From the NCBI GenBank assembly GCA_902799855.1, contig CADCCA010000024.1:1-13288 (forward strand): 13,288 nucleotides of DNA. The letters are read 5' to 3'. The position numbers were made by a program, and so were the translations under genes. The stretch's first letter is position 1. The number at the start of each line of letters is the position of its first letter. The notes under the pieces were generated by a model. It saw only the letters and a program-made list of their open reading frames with translations, ran no database searches and was not told the DNA's origin. The stretch comes from an uncultured Erysipelotrichaceae bacterium. Lineage in GTDB: Bacteria > Bacillota_I > Bacilli_A > RFN20 > CAG-826. Positions 1 to 6,955 of the stretch are shown here, piece after piece.

Positions 1-2514
1 TCTATTCCAAACATTATTAGAGACTATGACACATTACTTAGATGGCATACATTAGATAAACCAGATGTTTTAGAAGGTAATAGAAACGATTACGTTCAAA
101 CATCTAGACAAAAGAATAGAAATCCATATGTCGATCATCCAGAACTAGCGTGGAAAATCTTTGGTGACCAAGCAAGCACATCTATTAAGAACGCTTGTAT
201 GGAAGCATATCCCGCGAATGGCGGTGGCAGTGGTCAAACAATTGATCCAACTGGCATTTCTCTTAATAAATCAACAGCATCAGTCAGTGCTGGTAAGACA
301 TTACAGTTAAGAGCAACCCTTCAACCAACAGGTGCTTCAGGTACAGTAACATGGTCATCGAATAATACAAGTGTTGCAACTGTTGATAGTAATGGCTTAG
401 TTACCGCTAAAACGGCTGGACAAGCCACAATTACAGCGACAGTGGGCACTTATAGTGCAACTTGTGTTATCACTGTCACAGCGGCTGTTATTAACTATGG
501 CACAGCAGAGAATCCAATCTCAGTTGCGGATGCTATTGAATTAATTGATGCAGCAGGTAGTTCTACAACATCACAACCAATGTATGTAAAGGGTGTAGTT
601 TCCTCTAACGAAGAATATAGTCCGCAACACAGTAATTACTATCACGTATGGCTTACAAATAATGAAAATAATGTTGCAGATTCTTTCCAATTATATAAAG
701 CAAAAGCAAGTTCAACTATTACTGACACATACACTTCTGAAGACTCATTAAAGGATTTAGAAATTGTTGCGTATGGTTATGGTCAAAAATATGGTAGTAC
801 ATATGAATTAACCGCTAGTAATAGTTTGAATCCTGCTAATCCACAAATTCTTTCAGTCGGCGCACCAAGTGCAACTGATATTGAATTAAATACATATGAA
901 GCAGAAATTGATGTTGGCGAAACAATTACCTTAACAGCCACATTGACACCGAGTAATACAGAAGATACTTATACGTGGGAATCTTTAGATGAAGGCATCG
1001 CTACTGTTGACAACGGTGGTGTTGTAACCGGTGTTGGCGCCGGCACAACAATCATTACTGCTAGAGTAAACGAAGAATTAGAAGCCGATTGTGTTGTGAC
1101 AGTCACGGATAGTAGTGAAACTACTTTTGGAATTGCTGATTCAATTTCAGTTGGTGATACAGTCTATTTAGGCTGTAGCAGCGCATCCGCTCAATATAAT
1201 GGTCCAAGCGGAACGGGAACAGATGCTTATGGTTTATATGCTGAATATAATCAAACACCAGACACAGACATCTATCCTTTAGAAGTGTGCGAAGGAAGCT
1301 TAGATGATACTTTCGCCTTCAAAATCACGGCAGGCGACCACGCTAACAAATACTTAGGTTGGTCTGGCACTAAGAATTCACTTAAAGTAACACCTACACT
1401 TGATGACAATAGTTCGTGGACAGTTGCTTTCACTAATAATGGCAATGCAACGATTTCAAACGGCGCAAATGCTGAAAGAGTAATATGGTGGAATGCCTCC
1501 AGTCCAAGGTTTGCTTGTTATACCGGAAAAACAGAAGGCACTGGTTATTATGGTGTCCAATTATGGAAAAATACTACTGTTGTGCCACATATTGAAAATC
1601 CTTATGACTATCTTGATACAAGCACATCGTTTACAAGCATCAGTGGTACAACACATGCATCTGGCAATCAACAAACCACAGATACCATAGTATTTGCTGA
1701 TCTAGGCCTTGATAATGGCGTGCAATATTCAGAACCATTTGAGAAAGGTGGTTTCACTATTTTGTTTGCTGGTGGTTCTAATGACGGCAGATATTATGAT
1801 GGCGGTACCGGAATAAGAACATATGCTAATGGTACTATCACCATTCAAGCAACAGGATTAATTTCCGAAATTGTATTCACTTGGGATGGTTCAAATAAAC
1901 CAAATAGTGCCAATGTAGCCAACCCAGGTACTTATAATGTGTCAACAGGCACATGGACTGGTTCTTCAACTTCTGTAACCTTAACTAGACCATCAGGAAG
2001 TGGTCACTGGAGATTGCAATCAGCCGAAGTTACTTATATAAACTCATCAGTTACTGTTGATAATGTCGCTATGAGATTTGGTGCGTCTATCTCTATTGAT
2101 GATTGGACAGAAATAAATTCTAAATGGACTATTGAAGATTTTGGTGTTATTTGCTTAAAGAAAACAACTTTAGACTCTTATGCTTCTCAAGGTATTACTA
2201 CTGCGAAAGATGCTTTCTTGCAAGGAAAGAAAGTTACTAAGTTAGGTAATAAGAATAATCTAGAACATCCGTATCCAGTTGGTGATAACTATGTCTTCAC
2301 TGTTAGAATTGGCGTTAGTGATCCTGATAATTATTTAATGGAAGTATGCGCAGTTCCATATATCTATGCTGGTGGTCAATATTATTTCTTTGATGAAATA
2401 GACCCATATTCAGTTAAGACGTTAGCGCAGTATTATCTAGATAATCCATCATTAGAATGTGCTTTACCACAATCAGCTTTAAGAGTCTTAGCGGCGTCAC
2501 AAGGAGGTAATTAA
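1..2514 (+). CDS. Endonuclease I family secreted nuclease with Big_2 domains (3' part, 5' end outside window)
   Basis: The frame is open from base 1, so the ATG at 199 is internal and the start lies upstream. Bases 1-180 encode the end of an endonuclease I (EndA/NucM-type) fold, recognised by RNPYVDHPELAWKIFG at about 118-165; the catalytic His-bearing part would be upstream. Then follow a Big_2 Ig-like domain (about 250-483, ending in the typical G-L-V-T-A...G-x-A-T-I-T pattern), an OB-fold-like domain often found beside such nucleases (about 500-860, YVKGVVS), a second Big_2 domain (about 868-1112), and two unassigned beta-rich regions (about 1130-1570 and 1620-2035). The C-terminal segment (about 2040-2514) is also unassigned. 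The family degrades extracellular DNA/RNA, and this layout suggests a cell-surface or secreted enzyme. No sortase motif or C-terminal membrane anchor is visible. Its last codons contain the ribosome binding site of the next gene. Confidence 0.85.
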   Translation, partial: SIPNIIRDYDTLLRWHTLDKPDVLEGNRNDYVQTSRQKNRNPYVDHPELAWKIFGDQASTSIKNACMEAYPANGGGSGQTIDPTGISLNKSTASVSAGKTLQLRATLQPTGASGTVTWSSNNTSVATVDSNGLVTAKTAGQATITATVGTYSATCVITVTAAVINYGTAENPISVADAIELIDAAGSSTTSQPMYVKGVVSSNEEYSPQHSNYYHVWLTNNENNVADSFQLYKAKASSTITDTYTSEDSLKDLEIVAYGYGQKYGSTYELTASNSLNPANPQILSVGAPSATDIELNTYEAEIDVGETITLTATLTPSNTEDTYTWESLDEGIATVDNGGVVTGVGAGTTIITARVNEELEADCVVTVTDSSETTFGIADSISVGDTVYLGCSSASAQYNGPSGTGTDAYGLYAEYNQTPDTDIYPLEVCEGSLDDTFAFKITAGDHANKYLGWSGTKNSLKVTPTLDDNSSWTVAFTNNGNATISNGANAERVIWWNASSPRFACYTGKTEGTGYYGVQLWKNTTVVPHIENPYDYLDTSTSFTSISGTTHASGNQQTTDTIVFADLGLDNGVQYSEPFEKGGFTILFAGGSNDGRYYDGGTGIRTYANGTITIQATGLISEIVFTWDGSNKPNSANVANPGTYNVSTGTWTGSSTSVTLTRPSGSGHWRLQSAEVTYINSSVTVDNVAMRFGASISIDDWTEINSKWTIEDFGVICLKKTTLDSYASQGITTAKDAFLQGKKVTKLGNKNNLEHPYPVGDNYVFTVRIGVSDPDNYLMEVCAVPYIYAGGQYYFFDEIDPYSVKTLAQYYLDNPSLECALPQSALRVLAASQGGN
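2501..2507 (+). promoter_or_regulatory. Strong ribosome binding site inside the nuclease 3' end
   Basis: AAGGAGG lies 8 bases before the ATG at 2516 and is formed from the last sense codons of the upstream gene. It is the best match to the anti-Shine-Dalgarno sequence in this part of the window and is the main evidence that the 39-codon frame at 2516 is translated. The stop codon (2512-2514) and the new start are one base apart, which suits translational coupling. Confidence 0.8.
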
Positions 2515-2515
2515 T

Positions 2516-2635
2516 ATGAACGAAGAAAAGAAATTCATTATTCCAGTTATGGAAATCATAATCTTTAATAATGACGATATTATTACCGGCAGTGAAACAG
2601 ATATTAATGGTGAGGAAATAGATAAACTCGCTTAA
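2516..2635 (+). CDS. 39-aa peptide, candidate RiPP precursor
   Basis: This short frame starts with ATG one base after the nuclease stop and ends in TAA, with an AAGGAGG site at ideal spacing. The peptide starts with a charged MNEEKK, then a hydrophobic stretch FIIPVMEIIIF (residues 7-17), then NNDD, IITGS (22-26) and an acidic, hydrophilic tail ending in DKLA. F7-x-x-P10-x-M12 followed by T24-G25-S26 resembles the Y-x-x-P-x-L...T pattern of lasso-peptide leaders, which PqqD-type RRE proteins bind; a PqqD gene is 0.8 kb downstream. If T24 marks the penultimate leader residue, the core would be about 14 residues beginning at S26. Ser and Thr (T24, S26, T28) are possible targets for the HPr-kinase-like enzyme. 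It has no Cys and no signal peptide. The precursor role is inferred from size, position and motif; it could also be an unrelated small protein. Confidence 0.65.
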   Translation: MNEEKKFIIPVMEIIIFNNDDIITGSETDINGEEIDKLA

Positions 2636-2660
2636 TCAAGAACCTTTAAAAGTAAAACAA

Positions 2661-2694
2661 GGTGGTATATCTAGTGATATATCGCCTTTTTATT
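2661..2694 (+). terminator. Rho-independent terminator after the small peptide gene
   Basis: GGTGGTATATC (2661-2671) pairs with GATATATCGCC (2676-2686) over 11 bp with two G-U pairs, around a TAGT loop, and is followed by TTTTTATT. It ends the nuclease/small-peptide transcript before the kinase operon. Confidence 0.8.
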
Positions 2695-2713
2695 AGAGTC
2701 TAATAATACTTAC

Positions 2714-2719
2714 TATAAT
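2714..2719 (+). promoter_or_regulatory. Possible -10 element of the kinase operon
   Basis: A perfect TATAAT lies between the terminator and the kinase start and would give a leader of roughly 28 bases. No good -35 hexamer is seen 16-18 bases upstream. A second candidate, TGATATAAA with an extended-10 TG (2734-2742), is so near the ATG that its transcript would be almost leaderless. The preceding terminator means some promoter is expected here. Confidence 0.4.
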
Positions 2720-2753
2720 TAATATGTTATTTATGATATAAATAGAGTGTTAT

Positions 2754-3473
2754 ATGCTTACTTTTAAAATCAAAATCGCTAATAAGGTCTTAGAAATAAA
2801 TGCCTTTAATGAATCTACAAAGAAATATTGTAGAGACTTTTATAGTGATGAAGAGCCTAACTATGTTATTACTATGACTCAAGAAGAATTAGATAACGAA
2901 TCTTCTAATTCTCCCGATGGTAAAGTCTATGGTACAGAAGAGATATCAGCGTTATATCGTAAGATTGCAGATCTTCTCGTAGAAGAAGGTATCATTGTCT
3001 TCCACGGTTCTTCTTTTAAAGTGAATAATGCTGGTTTTATTATTACAGCGAGAAGTGGTGTTGGTAAATCCACTCACGCAAGATTATTAAATGAATATCT
3101 CAAAGATGAATTCGTTTATATTAATGACGATAAGCCATTAATTGAAGTAAAAGATGATGATATAAGCATCTATTCTTCTCCATGGAATGGTAAAGAAAGA
3201 AGAGGTAACAATACTTTCGCTCCATTTAAAGCGGTACTCTTCTTAAATAGAGCGGTAGAAAATACATACAAGATCTTAACTAATAAAGAAGAAATCTATT
3301 TTAGATTATTAAGTCAAATCTATTTGCCAAGAGATAAAGCGAAACGTGAAAAAGCTTTAAAAATAATTGATATAATATTAAAAAGAATTAATTTTTATGA
3401 AATTAATGTCAATATGGACAATAGTGCCCCTAAAATGACAGTGGAAAGGATTATTAAAAATGAAATTAAATGA
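2754..3473 (+). CDS. HPr-kinase-like serine/threonine kinase of a peptide-modification cluster
   Basis: The 239-aa protein carries the HPr kinase/PEP carboxykinase core: HGS at 84-86, the Walker A loop ARSGVGKST at 99-107 (K105, S106), NDD at 124-126 and SPWNG at 142-146. It lacks the N-terminal domain of true HprK (about 310 aa). This short form is typical of kinases in lasso and other RiPP clusters, such as the paeninodin kinase, which phosphorylates a Ser of its precursor. Here the likely substrate is the 39-aa peptide (T24, S26 or T28) or a processed form of it; this is inference. It acts in the cytoplasm with ATP, by family analogy. The start at 2754 has only a weak site (GAG, about 2745); no better upstream start is seen. 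Its last 14 bases overlap the PqqD gene. A role in sugar catabolite control is unlikely given the missing domain and the context. Confidence 0.85.
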   Translation: MLTFKIKIANKVLEINAFNESTKKYCRDFYSDEEPNYVITMTQEELDNESSNSPDGKVYGTEEISALYRKIADLLVEEGIIVFHGSSFKVNNAGFIITARSGVGKSTHARLLNEYLKDEFVYINDDKPLIEVKDDDISIYSSPWNGKERRGNNTFAPFKAVLFLNRAVENTYKILTNKEEIYFRLLSQIYLPRDKAKREKALKIIDIILKRINFYEINVNMDNSAPKMTVERIIKNEIK

Positions 3474-3732
3474 AAACTTTCTCATTCATCAAACAGATAA
3501 TGGTGAAATCTTAATCCCTGTGGGAGAAGAAACCAAGAAATTCCACGGTGTTGTTAAATTAAACGGCACGGGTAGTGATATTGTCCACCTATTAGAAAAT
3601 AACGATATGTCTTTAGAAGAACTTCTAGAACATTTCTATAATGAATATCCAAGTAGCAATAAAGAAGAAATCAAAGATGGAGTCACTAGTTTTGTTAATA
3701 AACTAAGAGAAATCAATGCAATCACCTTATAA
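3460..3732 (+). CDS. PqqD family peptide-binding protein (RRE)
   Basis: This 90-aa protein matches the PqqD fold: an N-terminal beta part, then the diagnostic LNGTGSDIVHLLE (about residues 34-46), MSLEELLEHF (50-59) and a final helix ending in FVNKLREINAITL. PqqD proteins bind the leader of a ribosomal precursor peptide and present it to the modifying enzyme; the free-standing form is equivalent to lasso B1. The start ATG lies inside the kinase gene (14-base overlap) behind a GGAAAGGA site (3443-3450), implying coupled translation. The nearest plausible ligand is the F-x-x-P-x-M leader of the 39-aa peptide. Family assignment is firm; the partner is inferred. Confidence 0.85.
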   Translation: MKLNENFLIHQTDNGEILIPVGEETKKFHGVVKLNGTGSDIVHLLENNDMSLEELLEHFYNEYPSSNKEEIKDGVTSFVNKLREINAITL

Positions 3733-4147
3733 GTTTGAAGAAGTCTTAGATAAAGATGGTGAACTAGTGTTCACTAATGTCGGTTACTCCATGTATCCTC
3801 TCATTAGACAAAGGGAGGATATTTTAAAGATAGTGAAAACCGCTGACTTTAAAAAAGGTGATATTGTTTTATATAAATCCCATGTTGATCACTATGTCTT
3901 GCATAGAATATTAAAGATTAAAAAAGATAAAATAATACTCGCAGGCGATTATAATTATTTCAAAGATAAACCAATCACTAAGGAAAGCATTCTAGGAAAG
4001 CTTGTATCGATTAAAAAGAAAGATGGTAAGGTAATTGACCTATCTAAAGATAAAAAGGCTAGAAAGTTCTTTTACACCAATTTCTTCCATGTTAAAGCCT
4101 TCTTTCAAATGGTGGGTAAAGTCTTGCATTTAAGGAAAATCAAATGA
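3716..4147 (+). CDS. S24/S26 family peptidase (SipW-like), probable leader peptidase
   Basis: The 143-aa protein has the signal-peptidase/LexA-type core: nucleophile Ser25 in GYSMYPLI (23-30), GDIVLYK (48-54), then VLHRI with His63 (61-65), and LAGDYNYFKD (75-84). A His at the second catalytic position, with no obvious Lys, resembles SipW and ER-type Ser-His signal peptidases. No N-terminal membrane anchor is present; the C-terminal part (about 117-136) is aromatic and only mildly hydrophobic. In this cluster it is the only protease, because the ABC protein has no C39 domain, so it is the best candidate for cutting the 39-aa precursor. It starts inside the PqqD gene (17-base overlap), with only a weak upstream site, so translation is probably coupled. 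Its stop overlaps the ABC start as ATGA. Confidence 0.8.
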   Translation: MQSPYKFEEVLDKDGELVFTNVGYSMYPLIRQREDILKIVKTADFKKGDIVLYKSHVDHYVLHRILKIKKDKIILAGDYNYFKDKPITKESILGKLVSIKKKDGKVIDLSKDKKARKFFYTNFFHVKAFFQMVGKVLHLRKIK

Positions 4148-5796
4148 AGAACAAGGAAACATTAAGATTCATTAATGAAAATATCAAAGGAAGCAAAAAG
4201 AAAATCTTCCTTCTTTCCTTAACCCAAACATTGTTGGGTGTCTTAATGGTGGCTTTTTCATTCACTCTTAGATATGTAATAGGAGCGATTGAAAGTGCTA
4301 GAATCGATAACAATACCGAACCATTTATTAGATACACAATCATTATTGCCTCTATCGCTGTCACTATTGTTTTATTACAAGTCTTTTATCGTATCTATTA
4401 CGAAGTTAGTTATATCGACATTGAAAACAAACTTAAAAATAATCTATTTAAAACAATATTAAATAAGAACTATCAAACAGTAAAAAACACTCATGATGAA
4501 GAATGGATTCATCGTTTAACAAGCGATACCGCGGTTATCGCTAATTCGATATTATCCATCTTACCTTCATTATGTCGTATGGTGGTGCAACTCGTTTTAG
4601 CGTTGTCTGCCATTATCTATCTATATTGGCAGTTAGGTTTATCCTTATTACCATTTATTGTTTTAGTTATTTTAATCACTTATTTCTTAAGAAAACGCTT
4701 AAAGATGTATCATAAGTTAGCCCAAGAAAAAGATGGTAAGGCTAAGGTCTTCTTCTCTGAATCATTACAAGGTTTATCAATCGTCCATTCCTTTGTTAAA
4801 GAAGATATTTTCTCTAAAAAGAATGAACAAAACTTAGAAGAATATAAGAAAGCTAGATTAAAAAGAAATGTCTTCGCGGTTATTTGCTCCATTTCTTATT
4901 TAGTTGTTTATTATACCTTCTATATCTTAGCGGTTATCTTCTGCGGTAACGCCATTATTAAAGGTAATATGACCATTGGTCTATTAACCGCTTTAGTGGC
5001 CCTTCTCACTCAATTAACCGGACCACTTGGTAATTTAACTGCCATTATTCCTAAGTATTATTCATTACTCGCTAGTGGAGAACGCTTAAGAATTGAAAAG
5101 GATGAAGACGTGTCTTATTTATCTAAAGAAGAAATTAATGAATATTACAATAATGAATTCAAATCAATTTCTTTAAATAATGTTTCATTTTCCTATTTAG
5201 ATAAATATGGAAATAAGGTTGACGCGATTAAGGATTTCTCTTTAACCATTAATAAAAATGAAAAGATTTTAATCAAAGGTCGTTCCGGTGGTGGTAAATC
5301 TACCTTATTAAAATTAATTCTTTCTTTATTAAAACCAGATAATGGTCAAATTCATTTAAATGATTCTCCATTAGAACAAAAATATGAAAGACTATTCGCC
5401 TATGTTCCACAAGATAACTTATTAATGGAAGGCACGATTAAAGAAGTAGTGACTCTCTTTAGTAATGATGTTGATATTAATCAATTCAATATTGCCTTAG
5501 AAATGAGCGAATCATCAATATTTGTTAATAATCTTCCTCTAAAAGAAGAAACATTCTTAAATGAAAAAGGTAGTGGTCTCTCATTAGGGGAAATGGAAAG
5601 AATCGCCATTGCAAGAGCGATATACTCTAACGCCCCTATCTTATTACTCGATGAATGCAGTGCGTCTTTAGATGCTCAAAATGAAGAGAAAGTCATGTCT
5701 AATCTCTTATCAATTAAAAATAAGACCATCATCTTAATCTCCCATCATAAATATGATGAGAAATTATTTGATCAGGTCATTGATTTAGGTGAATAA
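4144..5796 (+). CDS. ABC exporter, fused transmembrane and ATP-binding domains
   Basis: At 550 aa this is a half-size exporter. The membrane domain (about 20-310) has hydrophobic segments near 21-45, 64-83, 138-160, 163-182, 243-272 and 276-300. The ATPase follows: Walker A GRSGGGKST (379-387), Q-loop Q423, signature LSLGE (479-483, a variant of LSGGQ), Walker B ILLLDE (499-504) and H-loop H534. There is no N-terminal C39 peptidase domain (it begins MKNKETLRFI), unlike bacteriocin exporters that cleave leaders themselves. It probably acts as a homodimer and exports the modified peptide, giving either secretion or self-protection; a lipid or drug substrate cannot be excluded from sequence alone. 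It overlaps the peptidase gene by 4 bases and abuts the next gene, so it is cotranscribed. Confidence 0.9.
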   Translation: MKNKETLRFINENIKGSKKKIFLLSLTQTLLGVLMVAFSFTLRYVIGAIESARIDNNTEPFIRYTIIIASIAVTIVLLQVFYRIYYEVSYIDIENKLKNNLFKTILNKNYQTVKNTHDEEWIHRLTSDTAVIANSILSILPSLCRMVVQLVLALSAIIYLYWQLGLSLLPFIVLVILITYFLRKRLKMYHKLAQEKDGKAKVFFSESLQGLSIVHSFVKEDIFSKKNEQNLEEYKKARLKRNVFAVICSISYLVVYYTFYILAVIFCGNAIIKGNMTIGLLTALVALLTQLTGPLGNLTAIIPKYYSLLASGERLRIEKDEDVSYLSKEEINEYYNNEFKSISLNNVSFSYLDKYGNKVDAIKDFSLTINKNEKILIKGRSGGGKSTLLKLILSLLKPDNGQIHLNDSPLEQKYERLFAYVPQDNLLMEGTIKEVVTLFSNDVDINQFNIALEMSESSIFVNNLPLKEETFLNEKGSGLSLGEMERIAIARAIYSNAPILLLDECSASLDAQNEEKVMSNLLSIKNKTIILISHHKYDEKLFDQVIDLGE

Positions 5797-6918
5797 ATGG
5801 AAAAAGAACTATTCTCTTCTTTAATTCATAAATATATCCATCTCATTTCTTTATATCTCAATAAGAAAAGTGGTGATGATTTCACCATTGATGAAAAAGA
5901 ATTTTCTTTTTTCCTTAAAGTATCTAAAAAACATTCTTTAACTGCTTTCTTTTATAAAGCCTTGTTGGACACTAAAGTAAGTGTTTCTAAAGAACAATTA
6001 AAAGGTTTAGAAGAATATTATTTCGCTAATATCAGAAAAGATGTGATGTTTGAAAAAGAAAGAAATGAATTATTTTCTTATTTAAATGACAATCAAATCG
6101 ATTTCTTGCCTTTAAAAGGCTTAATTCTTAAACACTTTTATTTAGATCCATATACTAGAGAATTCGCTGATAACGATATCTTGTTTGGAAGCCACGATGA
6201 GCTAATTAAAAAATATTTCGTTAATAGAGGCTATGAAGTAGAAGTATATCGAAAAACTAATCATGACGTGTATTTAAAAAAACCTTTCTATAACTTTGAA
6301 ATGCACCGTGCGTTATTTAGCGAAAGAGAAGATATACCAAAGTTTGCTAAATACTTTGATAACTACTTAAAAGAAGCAAGCATCAAAGAAGGCTATGAAC
6401 ACGAATTAAATAAAGAACAATTCTATATCTATTTCACCGCTCATACGTTTAAACACTTCCAACATTCTGGATGCGGTATTAGAACATTAATCGATTATTA
6501 TTTATATCTAAAAAATAACGAATTAGATTTTAACTATATTAATGAAGAACTAAAGAAATTAGATTTATTAGATTTTTCTAATATGTTCTCAGCATTAGTG
6601 AACAAACTATTTAACGAAGAACCATTAACCAATGAAGAAGAGGAAACATTATTATATGTCGCTAGTAGTGGTACATATGGCACTTTAGAACATAGTGTTT
6701 CTGTTGGAGTTAATAAAAAAGGAAAATTCCGTTACTTCATGTCTAGGATATTTCCTCCATTATCTTTCTATAAGACCTATTATAAATGGGCGTATTATTC
6801 AATTATTCTAATTCCAGTAGCCTGGTTAATTAGATTCTTTAGAATATTATTTAAAAACCCCAAGAGGGCCACTAAAGAGTTATCACTCATTAGCAAATCA
6901 AAAGAGAAGAAGAAATAA
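5797..6918 (+). CDS. Nucleotidyltransferase family protein (PF14907-like)
   Basis: The 373-aa protein matches the uncharacterised nucleotidyltransferases that accompany lasso and related peptide clusters. Visible marks are LPLKG (104-108), YTREFADNDILF (119-130) with the acidic pair D125/D127 of the pol-beta-like fold, and NFEMHRALF (166-174). The C-terminus is Lys-rich, preceded by a hydrophobic or amphipathic stretch (about 330-350), which could touch the membrane. Family members are thought to transfer a nucleotide, or to extend a phosphate, on a peptide or small molecule, but the reaction is not settled. Placed after a kinase gene, it may further decorate the phosphorylated peptide; this is inference. 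It begins directly after the ABC stop (TAAATG) behind an AGGTGA site and ends just before a bidirectional terminator, so it closes the operon. Confidence 0.8.
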   Translation: MEKELFSSLIHKYIHLISLYLNKKSGDDFTIDEKEFSFFLKVSKKHSLTAFFYKALLDTKVSVSKEQLKGLEEYYFANIRKDVMFEKERNELFSYLNDNQIDFLPLKGLILKHFYLDPYTREFADNDILFGSHDELIKKYFVNRGYEVEVYRKTNHDVYLKKPFYNFEMHRALFSEREDIPKFAKYFDNYLKEASIKEGYEHELNKEQFYIYFTAHTFKHFQHSGCGIRTLIDYYLYLKNNELDFNYINEELKKLDLLDFSNMFSALVNKLFNEEPLTNEEEETLLYVASSGTYGTLEHSVSVGVNKKGKFRYFMSRIFPPLSFYKTYYKWAYYSIILIPVAWLIRFFRILFKNPKRATKELSLISKSKEKKK

Positions 6919-6955
6919 AAAGAGCTATTCAATCCCTTGAGTAGCTCTAATTTTA
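6917..6955. terminator. Bidirectional terminator between convergent genes
   Basis: AGAGCTATTCAA (6921-6932) pairs with TTGAGTAGCTCT (6937-6948) over 12 bp with one G-U, around the loop TCCC. On the minus strand the stem is followed by TTTTTATTT, a good T-tract; on the plus strand by AATTTTATT, which is weaker. The stem includes the last codons and stop of the minus-strand lipoprotein gene and lies three bases after the nucleotidyltransferase stop, so it serves both. Confidence 0.8.

Noticed and set aside
2754..3473. True HprK of sugar catabolite control
   Set aside because: Only 239 aa without the N-terminal domain, and located in an operon with PqqD and an exporter.
4140..4364. Minus-strand 74-codon frame inside the ABC gene, and other short opposite-frame ORFs (for example 1493-1690, 8058-8423, 9689-9934)
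   Set aside because: They lie fully inside well-supported genes, lack ribosome binding sites and have no recognisable features.
2516..6918. Calling the cluster a lasso-peptide cluster
   Set aside because: The leader motif, kinase, PqqD, exporter and nucleotidyltransferase fit, but no asparagine-synthetase-like cyclase and no transglutaminase-like protease are present between the nuclease and the next unrelated genes.
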